Source: Rhynchopus sp. YZ270_cl-10
Taxonomy: Eukaryota; Euglenozoa; Diplonemea; Diplonemida; Diplonemidae
Assembly (NCBI GenBank): GCA_964035575.1
Contig: OZ037884.1
Span: 1,116,001 to 1,180,000, forward strand
Length of the DNA stretch: 64,000 bases
Direction of reading: 5' to 3'
Below, in pieces: positions 1-10,735 of this stretch (position 1 is the stretch's first letter; every line of letters begins with the position of its first letter). The notes beneath the pieces were generated by a model. That model had not been told where the DNA came from and ran no database searches. It worked only from the letters and a program-made list of their open reading frames with translations. The translations under genes and the position numbers were made by a program.

Positions 1-469
1 CCCCAGAATGGGTCAGAACGACCCTGTGTGCCGAAAATTCACAAAAAAAGCACCCTGCAATACGAAAAAATAGTGAAAACCCGGCTTATAGTGTGTTTTG
101 GGTGGGAATAAGGCAAAGAATAGTCAGAAAAACAGTGATTTTGGTGGTGGTTCTCACGAACTTCCAAAGTGCATTCAGATGCACAAAAGTTTTCGATTGT
201 TGCTTCTTTTGACAGATTTGACATCAAATCTTTCCAAAAATGTAAAAATATTTTCACGAAAATGAGTAGAACCCCACTTACCAACCCTACTAGCCTTACG
301 ACCTTAGCAATGTTAAACCCGTGATTTGGTGGTAAAATCTCACCAAAATCCGAGGTAATCACAGATGCATAAAAGTTTTCGATTTTGGCGTATTTTGAAA
401 GCTGTGTACGAAATCTTTCCACACAAAAAAAGTGTTTTCACGAAAACGAGTAGAAATTTTTTGATCACA
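1..469. other. intergenic, with a diverged direct repeat
   Basis: No gene is recognisable. Two related segments of about 100 bp lie at roughly 175-275 and 360-455. Each begins with CAGATGCAYAAAAGTTTTCG and ends with a TTTTCACGAAAAYGAGTAGAA-like stretch, so part of this region is a diverged direct duplication. No terminal inverted repeats were seen. Confidence 0.5.
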
Positions 470-484
470 TGGGGTGTCCCGGCG

Positions 485-622
485 GTACCACACTAACACC
501 CACTTACGCACACTTTCACCCCATTTCACCCCATTTCACCGAATTACACCCACTTTCACCCCATTACACCCACTTACACCCACTTACACCCCATTACGCC
601 CCATTACACCCCATTACACATG
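485..622. repeat. degenerate C-rich tandem repeat
   Basis: An irregular tandem array of 10-12 bp units of the kind CACTTACACCC / CCATTACACCC / CATTTCACCCC. The units vary at two or three positions, so the array is older or less homogenised than the satellites elsewhere in the window. Reading frames across it are repeat artefacts. Confidence 0.75.
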
Positions 623-853
623 AATTACAACGCCTTGGTGTTTTGGTCTTTACTAAAGGGATGTGCGGACGACACCAAAAAAATTGAATTTTTTTGCGAT
701 ATTTGGTGCTCCAAAAATTTGCCGGAACCGAAAATCGTGTAGTTTGGGGGTATTGAGGCCAGAAAAAATTTGTGTGAATACATGAAAATATTCCTGATAG
801 GGTGGCATTCGGCCAAAACATCAGCTGTTTTGGTCATTTTTGCCTTGTACAGT

Positions 854-1463
854 GCTGTGTACTGTGTATTGTGTACTGTGTACTGTGTACTGTGTACTGT
901 GTACTGTGTACTGTGTACTGTGTACTGTGTACTGTGTACTGTGTACTGTGTACTGTGTACTGTGTACTGTGTACTGTGTACTGTGTACTGTGTACTGTGT
1001 ACTGTGTACTGTGTACTGTGTACTGTGTACTGTGTACTGTGTACTGTGTACTGTGTACTGTGTACTGTGTACTGTGTACTGTGTACTGTGTACTGTGTAC
1101 TGTGTACTGTGTACTGTGTACTGTGTACTGTGTACTGTGTACTGTGTACTGTGTACTGTGTACTGTGTACTGTGTACTGTGTACTGTGTACTGTGTACTG
1201 TGTACTGTGTACTGTGTACTGTGTACTGTGTACTGTGTACTGTGTACTGTGTACTGTGTACTGTGTACTGTGTACTGTGTACTGTGTACTGTGTACTGTG
1301 TACTGTGTACTGTGTACTGTGTACTGTGTACTGTGTACTGTGTACTGTGTACTGTGTACTGTGTACTGTGTACTGTGTACTGTGTACTGTGTACTGTGTA
1401 CTGTGTACTGTGTACTGTGTACTGTGTACTGTGTACTGTGTACTGTGTACTGTGTACTGTGTA
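854..1463. repeat. (ACTGTGT)n satellite, about 87 copies
   Basis: A nearly perfect 7-bp tandem repeat running for about 610 bp. Because 7 is not a multiple of 3 and the unit makes no stop, all three forward frames stay open and give artefactual CTVYCVL-type peptides. The array ends directly beside a 5' region (CTATATCGCGAGATGACTC) that is also found upstream of the related gene at 33.5 kb. It therefore seems to have inserted or expanded at the promoter boundary of the gene at 1633. Confidence 0.95.
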
Positions 1464-1632
1464 TCTATATCGCGAGATGACTCCTTAAGGGACGCCATGG
1501 GTTCCCGTGCTTAGAACCCACCCCTTTGTGGCAATGGTTGTGACAACAAAAGGTACCCATCTTCAGAACCCTTCAGAACCATCCTTTCATCAAATGCGTA
1601 CTCACATACCACCCACAGGTTTAAACAATAGT

Positions 1633-3723
1633 ATGCGTCTGCTTCTGCTGCTGGCGGTGTGTGTGCTGCAATGCGATGCAGAAAAGCATAGTTGGTTCAT
1701 GGCAACAAACTACCAAGGTAGAGGTCTCGAGTTCGTTACTGCTGAACGTTACACCATGACTTACTTGATCGCACTGCCAGGCCTAGGCCCAATCGTGCGT
1801 GACTGCCTAAATTGCGTACACACTAGCTGCTATGCGCAAACTTGGGAGGGTCCAAAAGACAGACTGCGGCCTTTGGTTTCGAAGCCGTCATCAGCTTCAC
1901 TGGACCTCGAGATCAAGTTCGATATTTGGGAGGATAAAAATAACTATTTCTGCGGTGCCGGACCAGGACAATTTACCTATGATAAGATTTCCAACCAGAC
2001 GTGTCGCATATCCATGGAGGATTACACCGAGGCCGAAATCCACGAGTACAGGTGCATCGGGGACGAGGGAGCGTATCTCGATGTGGGGTTCCGCTGGTGG
2101 TACGACAGCACTCAGGCGCCACCGACACCGTCACCACCGACACCATCACCGCCTCCCTCACCTCCGACACCTGCACCGCCTTTGATGTGCTCTGCGTTTT
2201 CGTGCCCTGACAACTGGTCCCCGAAAGCGGGCAATGTTGCGTGCAGCACACAGCACCTCCAGGCTGACGTGTGCGGAGGGACCTCCATCAAGGATGGCTC
2301 CACAGGGTCCGCAAGGTGCTGCTCTCACGATGGTGCAGACTGTGTCACTAAAGACGCAGGAGGCAGCTGTTACGGAGATACACTCACCTATTCCCAGGCT
2401 ATGGACGTGTGTGCACTTGACGGCCGTCGTCTCTGTACCGTTGCCGAGTTGACACAGTGCTGCGGTACAGGTTGTAGTTACGACTATACCCACGTCTGGG
2501 TGTCCGGCGTGGTACCCGTCATTTACTGTGACAAGGAGACTTGCTGCGATGTTGCACCAACTCCTGCGCCTCCGACACCGTCACCACCAACTTCTTCACC
2601 ACCAACACCTTCGCCACCGCCAGTAACAAACCCGCCAGCGACTAATCCGCCAGCAACATACACACCAGCGACTCCATCCCCACCAACACCAGCACCACAG
2701 ACCCCTGCACCGCCTTTGATGTGCTCTGCGTTTTCGTGCCCTGACAACTTGTCCCCGAAAGCGGGCAGTGTTGCGTGCAGCACCACACGCCACCTCCAGG
2801 CTGACATGTGCGGAGGGATCTCCATCAAGGATGGCTCCACAGGGTCCGCAAGGTGCTGTTCTCATGATGGTGCAGACTGTGTCACCACAGACGCAGGAGG
2901 CAGCTGTTACGGAGATACACTCACCTACTCCCAGGCCATGGACGTGTGTGCGCTTGACGGCCGTCGTCTCTGTACCGTTGCCGAGTTGACACAGTGCTGC
3001 GGTACAGGTTGTGGTTACGACAATACCCACGTCTGGGTGTCCGACGTGGTGCCCGTCAGTTACTGTGACAAGGAGACTTGCTGCGATGTTGCACCAACTC
3101 CTGCGCCTCCGACACCGTCACCGCCGACAACTTCTTCACCACCAACACCTTCGCCACCGCCAGTAACAAACCCGCCAGCGACTATTCCGCCAGCACCAAC
3201 TGCAGTGCCGTGCACTCGCGACGTTGTGACTGTGGTCCAGTTCGCAGACAAGGATAACAGACAGCTCCCCGTGCCGCCCAGTGAGGAGACACTGTTTGGG
3301 GGTGCAGTTCAGGTTGACATGGACGTTATTATCAATGCATACACCAATTACGGGCGTTTTGTTGATATTGGGAACGGCGTCAGCAGCGACAACTTTATTA
3401 TTGGACAGTACAAAAACACAGGGTATCTGTATGTCAGCAGCACTTGGACATCACCGAAGTTACGTGTGATCCGCGAAAGACAGCTGCCGTTGGGAGAGAC
3501 GTTTCATCTTCGGGTCATTTGCGTGCCCATTGACGACGCGACATCAACCTACTACGTGTACATCAACGGCGGATTTGTCATGGAGGGGGTCAGTGAGGCA
3601 CTCAGATACGTAACTCGTTCGCAAGTCTTGATTGGCGTGAGCAGCTTCACCATCGCCGGAATACCCCATATAGACCTCGACGGCAGTGTCACGAACTGTG
3701 TCGTGGTAATGTGTGTGGGTTGA
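1633..3723 (+). CDS. secreted modular protein: N-domain, two Cys-rich domains, LamG-like C-terminus
   Basis: A 696-residue secreted or surface protein of unknown role. The start is set by a clear signal peptide (MRLLLLLAVCVLQCDA). In order: an N-terminal domain of about 150 residues that I do not recognise; a TPSPP-type proline linker; a Cys-rich domain at about 183-307; a second linker; a second, nearly identical Cys-rich domain at about 361-486; another linker; and a C-terminal segment at about 524-696 resembling a laminin-G/concanavalin-A-like fold. The Cys-rich domains share CALDGRRLCTVAEL, CCGTGC and ETCCD motifs and may belong to a DUF7495-like family, but I could not check this. Related copies lie at 29.07 kb (broken) and 33.53 kb (intact, with added WSC domains). 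The proline linkers and repeated domains suggest an extracellular adhesin or wall protein. Secretion is firm; function is not. Confidence 0.85.
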   Translation: MRLLLLLAVCVLQCDAEKHSWFMATNYQGRGLEFVTAERYTMTYLIALPGLGPIVRDCLNCVHTSCYAQTWEGPKDRLRPLVSKPSSASLDLEIKFDIWEDKNNYFCGAGPGQFTYDKISNQTCRISMEDYTEAEIHEYRCIGDEGAYLDVGFRWWYDSTQAPPTPSPPTPSPPPSPPTPAPPLMCSAFSCPDNWSPKAGNVACSTQHLQADVCGGTSIKDGSTGSARCCSHDGADCVTKDAGGSCYGDTLTYSQAMDVCALDGRRLCTVAELTQCCGTGCSYDYTHVWVSGVVPVIYCDKETCCDVAPTPAPPTPSPPTSSPPTPSPPPVTNPPATNPPATYTPATPSPPTPAPQTPAPPLMCSAFSCPDNLSPKAGSVACSTTRHLQADMCGGISIKDGSTGSARCCSHDGADCVTTDAGGSCYGDTLTYSQAMDVCALDGRRLCTVAELTQCCGTGCGYDNTHVWVSDVVPVSYCDKETCCDVAPTPAPPTPSPPTTSSPPTPSPPPVTNPPATIPPAPTAVPCTRDVVTVVQFADKDNRQLPVPPSEETLFGGAVQVDMDVIINAYTNYGRFVDIGNGVSSDNFIIGQYKNTGYLYVSSTWTSPKLRVIRERQLPLGETFHLRVICVPIDDATSTYYVYINGGFVMEGVSEALRYVTRSQVLIGVSSFTIAGIPHIDLDGSVTNCVVVMCVG

Positions 3724-5252
3724 GACCCCACCACCACCTTTTTATTTTTCAAGATGTGTGCATGTGAAGTATGCGCCTCTTGCATTTGTTCTTGAGGCGT
3801 TTGCACTTTCAACTTCTCTTTGTTCCTCCCCCCTTCACAATTGTCCTCCACTTTTTCTTACTGTTCTCCCCCTATATCAAGAAGTATCAACTTTAGAGAG
3901 GCTTGCTTGTGAGAAAAGCTTCTGATCCCGCAGCTGTTTTGTGTGTTGTTGGTTTTTGCTGTCACATTCATCTTTTTATGTTCTCTTTTCCCCCCTTTTT
4001 TTATACTTTCCTCGTTTTGTGCATTTTTACTTTAAAGTGTTCATAACTATTTCACCAGGACTACCTGTGTTGAAAATATTGCATTTTGTTGTATCCTCTC
4101 AAAGATAGAGGTGCCAGCGAATCCCAAGCAACTCTGGCGAGTTCTGGTGCGGAAGAGCAGAGAGCTCCTCCCGGGAATGGAACGTTAGAGTTGCCTTTTT
4201 TTTCTTTTTCTTGTGTTTCCTCCCGCACCGGGAATGGAATGCAAGAATTGTCTTTTTTTACCTTATTATAGTTGGTACCACAGAAATCCAAAATACCAAG
4301 TACGCAAGAAGTACGCAATATAGGGCATTCCTGTATTATTATTTTTTTGTTCAAAGTGCGCAACAAATACGCCAGAAGTACGCAATATGGGGTCGTCAGG
4401 AGCACCAATAGTTCCCTTTTGTTGTTCTTTTGCTTTTTTTCGAAACCAATCTACTGAAAGTTTCAATTTATGCAAGGAAACAGTTTATTTTTCCCCTTTC
4501 ACATTTTTGCAACAAGAAATTTAAAAAAAAAAGATGGGTTGTTGTTGTTTTTTATACACTTCCCTAATGCTTTCAAATTTTATTTGAAAGTATATGAATT
4601 TGTTTTTTTCTTTTATAGGTCAAACGCAGTTGACAGGGGAAATGCTACGGTCGCTCTAACTGTTTTCACCCTCATCTGTGCTCCTCCCTTCTCACACACC
4701 ACTTTCTGTACTTCAGGACTTTCATTTGCCTGCGGCGCCATTTTCCCTTTTTTGCTCTGCAAAAAAGGATTCGCTGAGTGACGTTGTAACCCGCCTGCTC
4801 CAACCCTCGCCGTACTCCATTTGGGGATGGAGTGCGTTCGGGCATGTGCAGTCAGGGAGAGCCAAGCGGAACCGCTCCCACAAAATCGAGCGGTGCTCGA
4901 CTACTGGCAAAGAGGTGTGTGAGGAAGTGGAGTGTGGCGATGACGCTGTCTTTCTCACACCTTAGTTAGCTTTGGCAACGTGCCCCCACTCCCACCCCAC
5001 TTATTCTACAACGCCTTCTAGCGGAGTCCAACCACCCCCCTCAATAAAAACACAGACACCCAAAAACAGCAACACACACACACACACTCCACGTTCCATT
5101 TTGATATCTGTTGATGGTGCAACTAGACGCAGCAAAGCATCCATCCGGTGCACGCTAAAAAATAATATTGACACAGTATTGCATTGTGGGGGGACGATCA
5201 AGATCGGAGCACCCCCTGAGTATCTCTTTTTGTAAATCACCAAGTCTTCATC
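3724..5252. other. intergenic; 3' flank shared with two paralogues
   Basis: No gene is supported. About 3730-4200 is a near-copy of the 3' flanks at 30590-31080 and 36240-36600, including the segment beginning GATAGAGGTGCCAGCG, so the secreted-protein genes were duplicated with their downstream DNA. Within it, TGTCACATTCATCTTTTTA (about 3960) resembles short modules elsewhere in the window. The remaining 4.3-5.25 kb is A/T- and T-run-rich, without a convincing coding signal. Confidence 0.6.
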
Positions 5253-6455
5253 ATGACCGACAACCTGGCAATGTCGTGCTCAAAAAGCCAACTGTCTCCA
5301 GTACAGCCACATGAACGTTACAACCTTCGCGGTGAGGTGTACGGGCACTACCAGGTGCGGGTGCGTGGGGGTGATGCAGGAGAGGCTGCCAAGGCAAACG
5401 TCGTGGTCCTCAATGCGACGCAGTTGGTCCTGCAGTGTGATGCTGTGAAGCTTGCCGTGCCTGTGTTTCCGCTGGAAGGGCTGGATGAGATCCGTTTTTT
5501 TGAAGGTGGTGGTGGCAGTGAGGCGGTGCTGTGGATCCAGCCAGGCACGCCGTCGGCACGCACCCTCCACCTGCAGCTCCTCCCGTGCGAGGAAAACCAG
5601 CCGGCAGTGTCGCCGTCAACGTTCCTCCGCTGCGTTCAGGTATGTTCATTTCTTTTTGCAAATTCAATCACCAAAAAAAAGCGTTCTTTTAGAGGAAGCA
5701 AGCAGTCTTCGCAGTGGCTGCCGGAAGCACACCTCACCACCACGGTTGGCCAGGTCATACGGATATGCGAGCGACCGCAACGAGAATGGGGAGAAAAAAG
5801 TTGTTCAGAAACGATATTTGTGCTTTTTAGTGAAACTCTCTCTGGAATGACTGATGCTTTTCGTCTTGAACAACTTCGCATTTATCCAAAAACACTCTTC
5901 CTTTCACAGCACGTGGCCGAGCTCACCCGCCCTACCCCTGTTGCTTGGAATGAAGTGTCCAACGCTACCCTGCTCGCAGCACCACGCAAGGCACCTCCAC
6001 CACCTCCCGCCACCCCTCAGTACAAAGCCTCCGAAGCTCCGCCTAAGGCACTTTCCGTGAAGGCGAAGCCAAAGGTGTCTGTACGGGAGATGGGGTCACA
6101 GACGCCGTCTCCCTTCACAAGGGTGACGGCGGCGTCTCGTGAGGGGGTGGTGGGGGTGGGGGCGGCTGCTCCCACACAGCGGGGCGCTGCTGTGGCTGCT
6201 GGGCCTTTGTATGGTGGAGGAGGAGGAGGAGGAGGAGGGGGTGCAAGAGGCGGATCGATCCAGCAATACACACACCAGATCCCGCCAGCGCTTCCTTTCC
6301 AAGGCAGGCTGCCCCAAGCCCCGCCGGCGTACCCGTACACTGGGTTTGTAGCATCGCGTATGCTCCCCACAGCATACCCGCTCCCACAGCACCCATCGGC
6401 AGCAATAGAAACGAAGCTGCGTTTGCGTGTGAACCTTATAGAAACGAAGCCTTAA
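5253..6455 (+). CDS. PH-like domain protein with low-complexity tail, 2 exons
   Basis: Two exons, 5253-5639 and 5910-6455, give a 310-residue protein. The 270-nt intron has a GTATGT donor and CACAG acceptor, falls in phase 0, is a multiple of three and has no in-frame stop, so a retained intron would not break the frame. Residues about 30-140 are rich in alternating hydrophobic strands followed by a helix (FLRCVQ-HVAEL) and look like a PH/PTB-type fold; this is a structural guess, not a family match. The rest is low complexity: proline-rich, a run of about ten glycines, then a short conserved-looking end (RLRVNL). The gene at 8603 has the same layout, the same intron position in the final helix, and a similar EMxSxT motif and C-terminus. 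The two are paralogues. Function unknown; possibly a membrane- or cytoskeleton-associated adaptor. Confidence 0.8.
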   Translation: MTDNLAMSCSKSQLSPVQPHERYNLRGEVYGHYQVRVRGGDAGEAAKANVVVLNATQLVLQCDAVKLAVPVFPLEGLDEIRFFEGGGGSEAVLWIQPGTPSARTLHLQLLPCEENQPAVSPSTFLRCVQVCSFLFANSITKKKRSFRGSKQSSQWLPEAHLTTTVGQVIRICERPQREWGEKSCSETIFVLFSETLSGMTDAFRLEQLRIYPKTLFLSQHVAELTRPTPVAWNEVSNATLLAAPRKAPPPPPATPQYKASEAPPKALSVKAKPKVSVREMGSQTPSPFTRVTAASREGVVGVGAAAPTQRGAAVAAGPLYGGGGGGGGGGARGGSIQQYTHQIPPALPFQGRLPQAPPAYPYTGFVASRMLPTAYPLPQHPSAAIETKLRLRVNLIETKP

Positions 6456-7020
6456 TGGAGAGGGAGGGAGGGAGGGAGGGGAGGGGAGGAGTGTTGAGGG
6501 TGGCATTGCTTCCGTTTCGAGGAATGCACAAAACAACCCAACGTGAAGAGAGGTGTTGAAGATTTGATTAGGTTTTTTTTTTTTTAGCGGTTTTGTTTGA
6601 AAGTTCTGTTTTGGTGCAGCTGCCGGACAGTCTTCATTCTCTATCTTGGTGTGTGTGTGTGTGTTTTTTGTACGGAACGGATCACTCACGTCTCGCTCGA
6701 CTGATCTGCGTTTTTAGCATGTTTCAATCCACTCTTTGTTTTTCTAGTGTCTTTTTTCTTCTTCCTGCGTTCCCCGTTGCCGCAGAGAGTGTCAAGGTAA
6801 TGTCACCCAGTAGTGCAGACCACCCCCCTGGTCTTGCATGCGAGGGTGATGTGTTGGCAGCGGGGGACTGAGAACGTCCAGTGTCTTTTTTGTGTTCCAC
6901 TTTTTTTTGCAGTAATGCAGTAATTGGCGAGTACATTTTGTGTTTAGAAGGCAATCAGCGCAGCGAGGACTACGTTTCATTTATTTTTCACGCAACTTTT
7001 TTTTTGATAAATCGGTAAAT

Positions 7021-7123
7021 TGCCACCTGATTTTTACCCCGATAGGCGCGTATCGCGCGTAAAGGCTGGGAAAAATGGGTGGGGTTTGGCCTATACGGGC
7101 GCCTTTTCGCGGGGTAAAAATCA
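7021..7123. repeat. short foldback element
   Basis: Inverted arms of about 20 bp, CCACCTGATTTTTACCCCG at the left and its reverse complement at the right, enclose about 60 bp containing GCGCGTATCGCGCG. It looks like a small foldback or MITE-like insertion. No target-site duplication is clear. Confidence 0.6.
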
Positions 7124-7381
7124 GGTGGAATTGACAATGTGTAGCATACATCTTAGGTACGTACGTAATACAGTACTGTAGTCGCCTCGCTTTTTTTTTG
7201 TGTGTGATCTCCACGCAGCACGTCACCTTCCTATATCGCGCGTATTTCGTGGATACCACCTACTACGTCCTACTCCCGCCTCCACTCGTCAGGTAACAAT
7301 CATTGGATGCCCAGGGTAATTAGGCCCGGGTGAGATAGGTTTGGATCAGGCTTTATCCCTGTATCAGAGTGTTTTTTTTTT

Positions 7382-7448
7382 AATGGCCGGCATCGTGTGG
7401 GTCAGTCAGAGGTGCCTGCATCAACAACTACAGTTTTTTTTTTAGATT
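7382..7448 (+). repeat. dispersed module ending GGTGCCTGC...CTACAG-T9
   Basis: One of four copies of a module with the core GTCAGTCRGAGGTGCCTGC followed by ATCAACAACTACAG and a T-run. Other copies: 7620-7709, 8218-8277 and 38188-38289. See the finding on this family. Confidence 0.55.
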
Positions 7449-7619
7449 CCACATTTTTTTTCTTTTTGCGATATCACCATGTCATCTTTTAGATTTCGTT
7501 TTTCACCTTCAAAACCCAGCGTGTTCCCAGCGCAATAACGATAGTGTTACGATGTGTGTGCACAGAGAGGCACGTTCATCATTTCAAATTTTTCTTTTCT
7601 TTTTTTTTTTTTCCACATC

Positions 7620-7709
7620 TGTTGTCCGCAGGGCACTTTGCGCTTTCATCAGGGCTGCCACCATACATGGTCAGTCGGGAGGTGCTTCCATCGACAATAC
7701 TTTTTTTTT
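7620..7709 (+). repeat. dispersed module, long form
   Basis: This copy shares about 85 bp with 38188-38289. Both begin with a CCGCAGGG block, continue through a GCTTTCATC block, reach the GGTCAGTCGG core and end in a T-run. The long form suggests the unit is larger than the core seen at 7382 and 8218. Confidence 0.55.
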
Positions 7710-8054
7710 GTAAGGGGCTCCTCCCCCCCCTTCTCTCATCCTCTGTAGTGTTTCGTTTAGGTTTGCGGTATTTTAAAAAAAGCGACACAAATAAAGGCCT
7801 ACAGGTTGGCTGCATGTTACGCATGCATTACATTACAGGTTTCTTATCTTTCCGGATGTTCTATGCGGGGCAATGATAAGTATCCAGAATATAGGAACCA
7901 CGCGTCATATGTAGCTAACCTGTATACCAGACAGCTTCCCTACTGTCTCGCGCAATTCAACAAATTATATCATTTCCACACACCCCACATCCCATTCCAG
8001 TCTAGGGGTGGTGGGGGCGGGGGGGGAGGGAGGGGCGCAACCTATATTTTTTTG

Positions 8055-8087
8055 AAGATGTGTGTACGCGAGACACATTCATCTGAA
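8055..8087 (+). repeat. dispersed hairpin followed by CATTCATC
   Basis: TGTGTACGCGAGACACA forms a small stem-loop followed by TTCATCT. Related hairpin-plus-ATTCATC modules occur at 7547-7590, 10736-10778 (a strong TGTGCGCC/GGCGTGACACA stem) and 18923-18956. The spacing and tail are more constant than the stem sequence. Confidence 0.45.
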
Positions 8088-8111
8088 TAAAAAAATATCT
8101 TTTTAAAAGGA

Positions 8112-8155
8112 GACTAAGCAGAGAGAGGCTTAGAGTCATCTTATAAAACTTTTCT
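8112..8155 (+). promoter_or_regulatory. CTAAGC...GCTTAG hairpin module upstream of a gene
   Basis: An ACTAAGC/GGCTTAG stem-loop followed by AGTCATCTTATAAAACTTTT. The same module lies upstream of several unrelated genes (11963, 47237, 53943 and a partial copy at 55811). Here it is about 450 bp before the ATG at 8603. Role unknown: promoter element, short mobile element or RNA gene are all possible. Confidence 0.45.
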
Positions 8156-8217
8156 TACTTTTCTTTGAAATAGTTTTCTTCGGTGTTTCTTATTTTACCG
8201 TGCTCGAAAAAACCCCT

Positions 8218-8277
8218 TGCATCGTCGATCGACAGTCGATCAGTCGGAGGTGCCTGCTCTACAACTACAGCTTTTTT
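8218..8277 (+). repeat. dispersed module ending GGTGCCTGC...CTACAG-T8
   Basis: Third local copy of the GTCGGAGGTGCCTGC module, here with TCTACAACTACAGC before the T-run. It is preceded by CATCGTCGATCGACAGTCGAT, itself partly palindromic. Confidence 0.55.
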
Positions 8278-8602
8278 TTCTCTTCCCAACCCCCAACATT
8301 TCCCACAACTCTATCCCCCTCCTTCACACTCTTGCCAACACCTTCCTCCCTCTTCCTACCACTCCCCGCCACAGCAGAGAATAAGACTCGGGGACCGGGG
8401 ACCCGAGACCGGGACCGAGAACCTGGACCAGTACCAACCTTGACCAGGACTGGGACCGGGGACCGGGGACCCCTCCCCCGGGGCTCATTGGATGCCCAGG
8501 GTCATGACTTCCTGTGGTCTTTTTTTATCCCCCACCTATATCACTCTCATCACCCTCTTTCACACTCTTCCCAACACCTTTCCACTCAGAAACAACACAT
8601 CT

Positions 8603-10317
8603 ATGGCACAACCAAACTCGCCCCCCATAATACACGGCCACGGGACGCACCCTCCTGCTCCTAGTGACCCTTCTCCACAGGCTCCGGCGTCTCCGACAGT
8701 GTCGCCACCGCATGGTGCGGATAAATATGAGGGGCCGGTGTTTGCACCGTTCATGCCGAATGAGATGTTTAAGCTGCCGCCTTCGGTGCGGTCGCATATG
8801 GTCGTCGCGATCAGGATGCTGACGCAGGAGCGTGAGGTGCTTAGCGAGGTGCCGCGGTATCTGCTGATCGGGACAAACGGTGTCGGGGTGTTGGTGCCGT
8901 CAAAGTTCCCGCAGATGATCGAGGCGCGGTGCCCCCTCGAGCTCATAGAGAGCCTGCGCATCAAGACCACAGGGTGTGATCCAAAGCCACAAATGTTCAT
9001 CAAAATGAAGCGCGATGCTGGTGTCCGTGACGTCCTCTTCCTTGCAGTACCCTCCCAAGACAATATGCCAAAGATAGCAGGGGCAGAAGACGTGCTGAGG
9101 GCGATTAGGGTATACATTTTTTTTCCCCCTCCCCCATAAGGCGCATTCCTGTATTTTGAAGGCATCTATCTAATTGATAAAAACGCGCATTTCCCCCCAA
9201 TTTCCAGGCATTTTTCTTTCGAACGCGCACATAATAACCTATGAGCAGTTTCAAAGCATATTGTGAGGATAACAGTTCCTCCATTTTTTGTTTATCTGTT
9301 CACACCAAAACCCTACGAACTACCAACCTACCTCCACAGTACGCGATATGGTGCAAGACCGGGAAGGTCGTTGAAATTCAAGCGTTGAACGCCCAGGCAG
9401 ACATCGCCGCTGGTGGGCAGCTCTCTGTGGGACGCCGCCTGCCAGAGGCTGTGCAGCAGTCCCCTGAGGTGCTGCGGGCATCGTCTGTGAAGAAGACCCG
9501 CCCGGGGGAGGAAAACGCCGACAACACCACCACCCCCAACACCTCAGCCACCACTGCCTCTGCTACACGCCACACCGCCTTCCAGCCCGAAGGCACCGCA
9601 GCAGCTTCAGTGGTCCTACCACGCTCCCCCGCCCCTGCCGCGTCACCCCCACCCCGCCGTGCAGAGATGGCCAGCGTCGAGACCCAAGCAGGCACCGGCC
9701 GCTGGCGTGACGATGAAATCCGCTCCCGCAGTGGCGACGACAACGTCGTGGAGACAGCCTCCCAAGCAGTGTCCGCTTCTATCCCGCCACCCATGCTGCA
9801 GGAGCAGTACCCCGCTGTGTACCAGTCGCCACACCAGATGTACCCCATGCCGTACCCGCCACTGCCGCACTACAGCAGCCCCCCCGCCTTTGTGCAGGAA
9901 TACATCGATTATGTGCGTCCACGGGATGCGTCGGGTTCGCCAGTAACCCATGCGGGTCTGTCTCAGGGGCGTGCCCCCGTGGTGATGCAGCAGGCGCCTC
10001 AGGTGCAGCAGGTGCAACAGTATGCGCCAGTGGTCGCGCAAAGTGTGTCGCCGGTGCCGTCTGGGATGGGGAGGTCGCCAGGACTGCCTGTAGCGGATCG
10101 GGATGGTAGTGTATCGGTGGGTAGCCACCCAGCCACGCCTATGATGTTGCCGAAGGGTGAGGGGGGTGGTGGTGGTGGTGGTGTGATGGTGCCGCATGGG
10201 GGCAGTGTAGTGGGGCAGCCTACGTCCTGGGGGGTGACCACTCCCACAGCGAATGTGCGGGTGAACCTGCATGTGAACTTTGTGAATCTGAGCGATGCGC
10301 GGAATGATCGGGCGTGA
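8603..10317 (+). CDS. PH-like domain protein with long low-complexity tail, 2 exons (paralogue of 5253)
   Basis: Exons 8603-9109 and 9340-10317 encode 494 residues. The 230-nt intron is phase 0, with GTATAC donor and CACAG acceptor. Residues about 50-185 read as a beta-rich domain ending in a helix (RYLLIGTNGVGVLVPS ... EDVLRAIR-YAIW), in keeping with a PH/FERM-C-like fold. The tail is rich in Pro, Ala, Gln and Gly, contains a YPMPYPPLPHY tyrosine/proline stretch and ends RVNLHVNFVNL. The neighbour at 5253 shares domain order, intron position and C-terminal motif, so the pair arose by duplication and has diverged strongly. No enzymatic motif is visible. A scaffold or adaptor role is an inference from the layout only. 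Confidence 0.8.
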
Positions 10318-10735
10318 AAAAGAGGCCAGGCTGGATGGTGTCGCTGCGATTTGATGTCAAATGAGTGACTGTCGCGAGATGGCTTTGTATTTAAAGTCGA
10401 CCTTTTTGTTTTTTTTGTAGACAATCGGGTATCGTGTGTTTTTGGGTAGGGGATGGGTGGGGAATCAGTTAGTGCGAGCGAATCTGCGAACCTGACTGAA
10501 ACATTTTTTTTTCCACATTTTTTTTTTTTGTCTGCGTATTGAACTCTCTCAACTCCACCCTTTTGGACAGATGGTTGCATATTAGTGAACCGCATTCATC
10601 TTTCAGGGGGGTCTTCAAATAATACGAAGGTACAGATTGCACAACTGTGGCAACTACACTACTCCAACAATTTATCAAATAAAATGTTCGAGTGACGACC
10701 CTTGGTCTTTTTTTTTTTGAGTTTTGTTGTCTTGA

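Larger units (their letters stand above)
6456..8602. other. intergenic between paralogues, rich in stem-loop modules
   Basis: No gene is supported in this 2.1 kb. It holds a foldback element at 7021-7123 and several short modules listed separately (7382, 7620, 8055, 8112, 8218). Most modules are followed by a run of 8-10 T. At 8385-8480 there is a GGGACCGGGGACC-type degenerate repeat just upstream of the second paralogue. Confidence 0.55.

Noticed and set aside
770-1514. Open frames of 224-236 codons on both strands across the ACTGTGT array
   Set aside because: A 7-bp unit without stops stays open in every frame; the peptides are pure repeats and differ only by phase.
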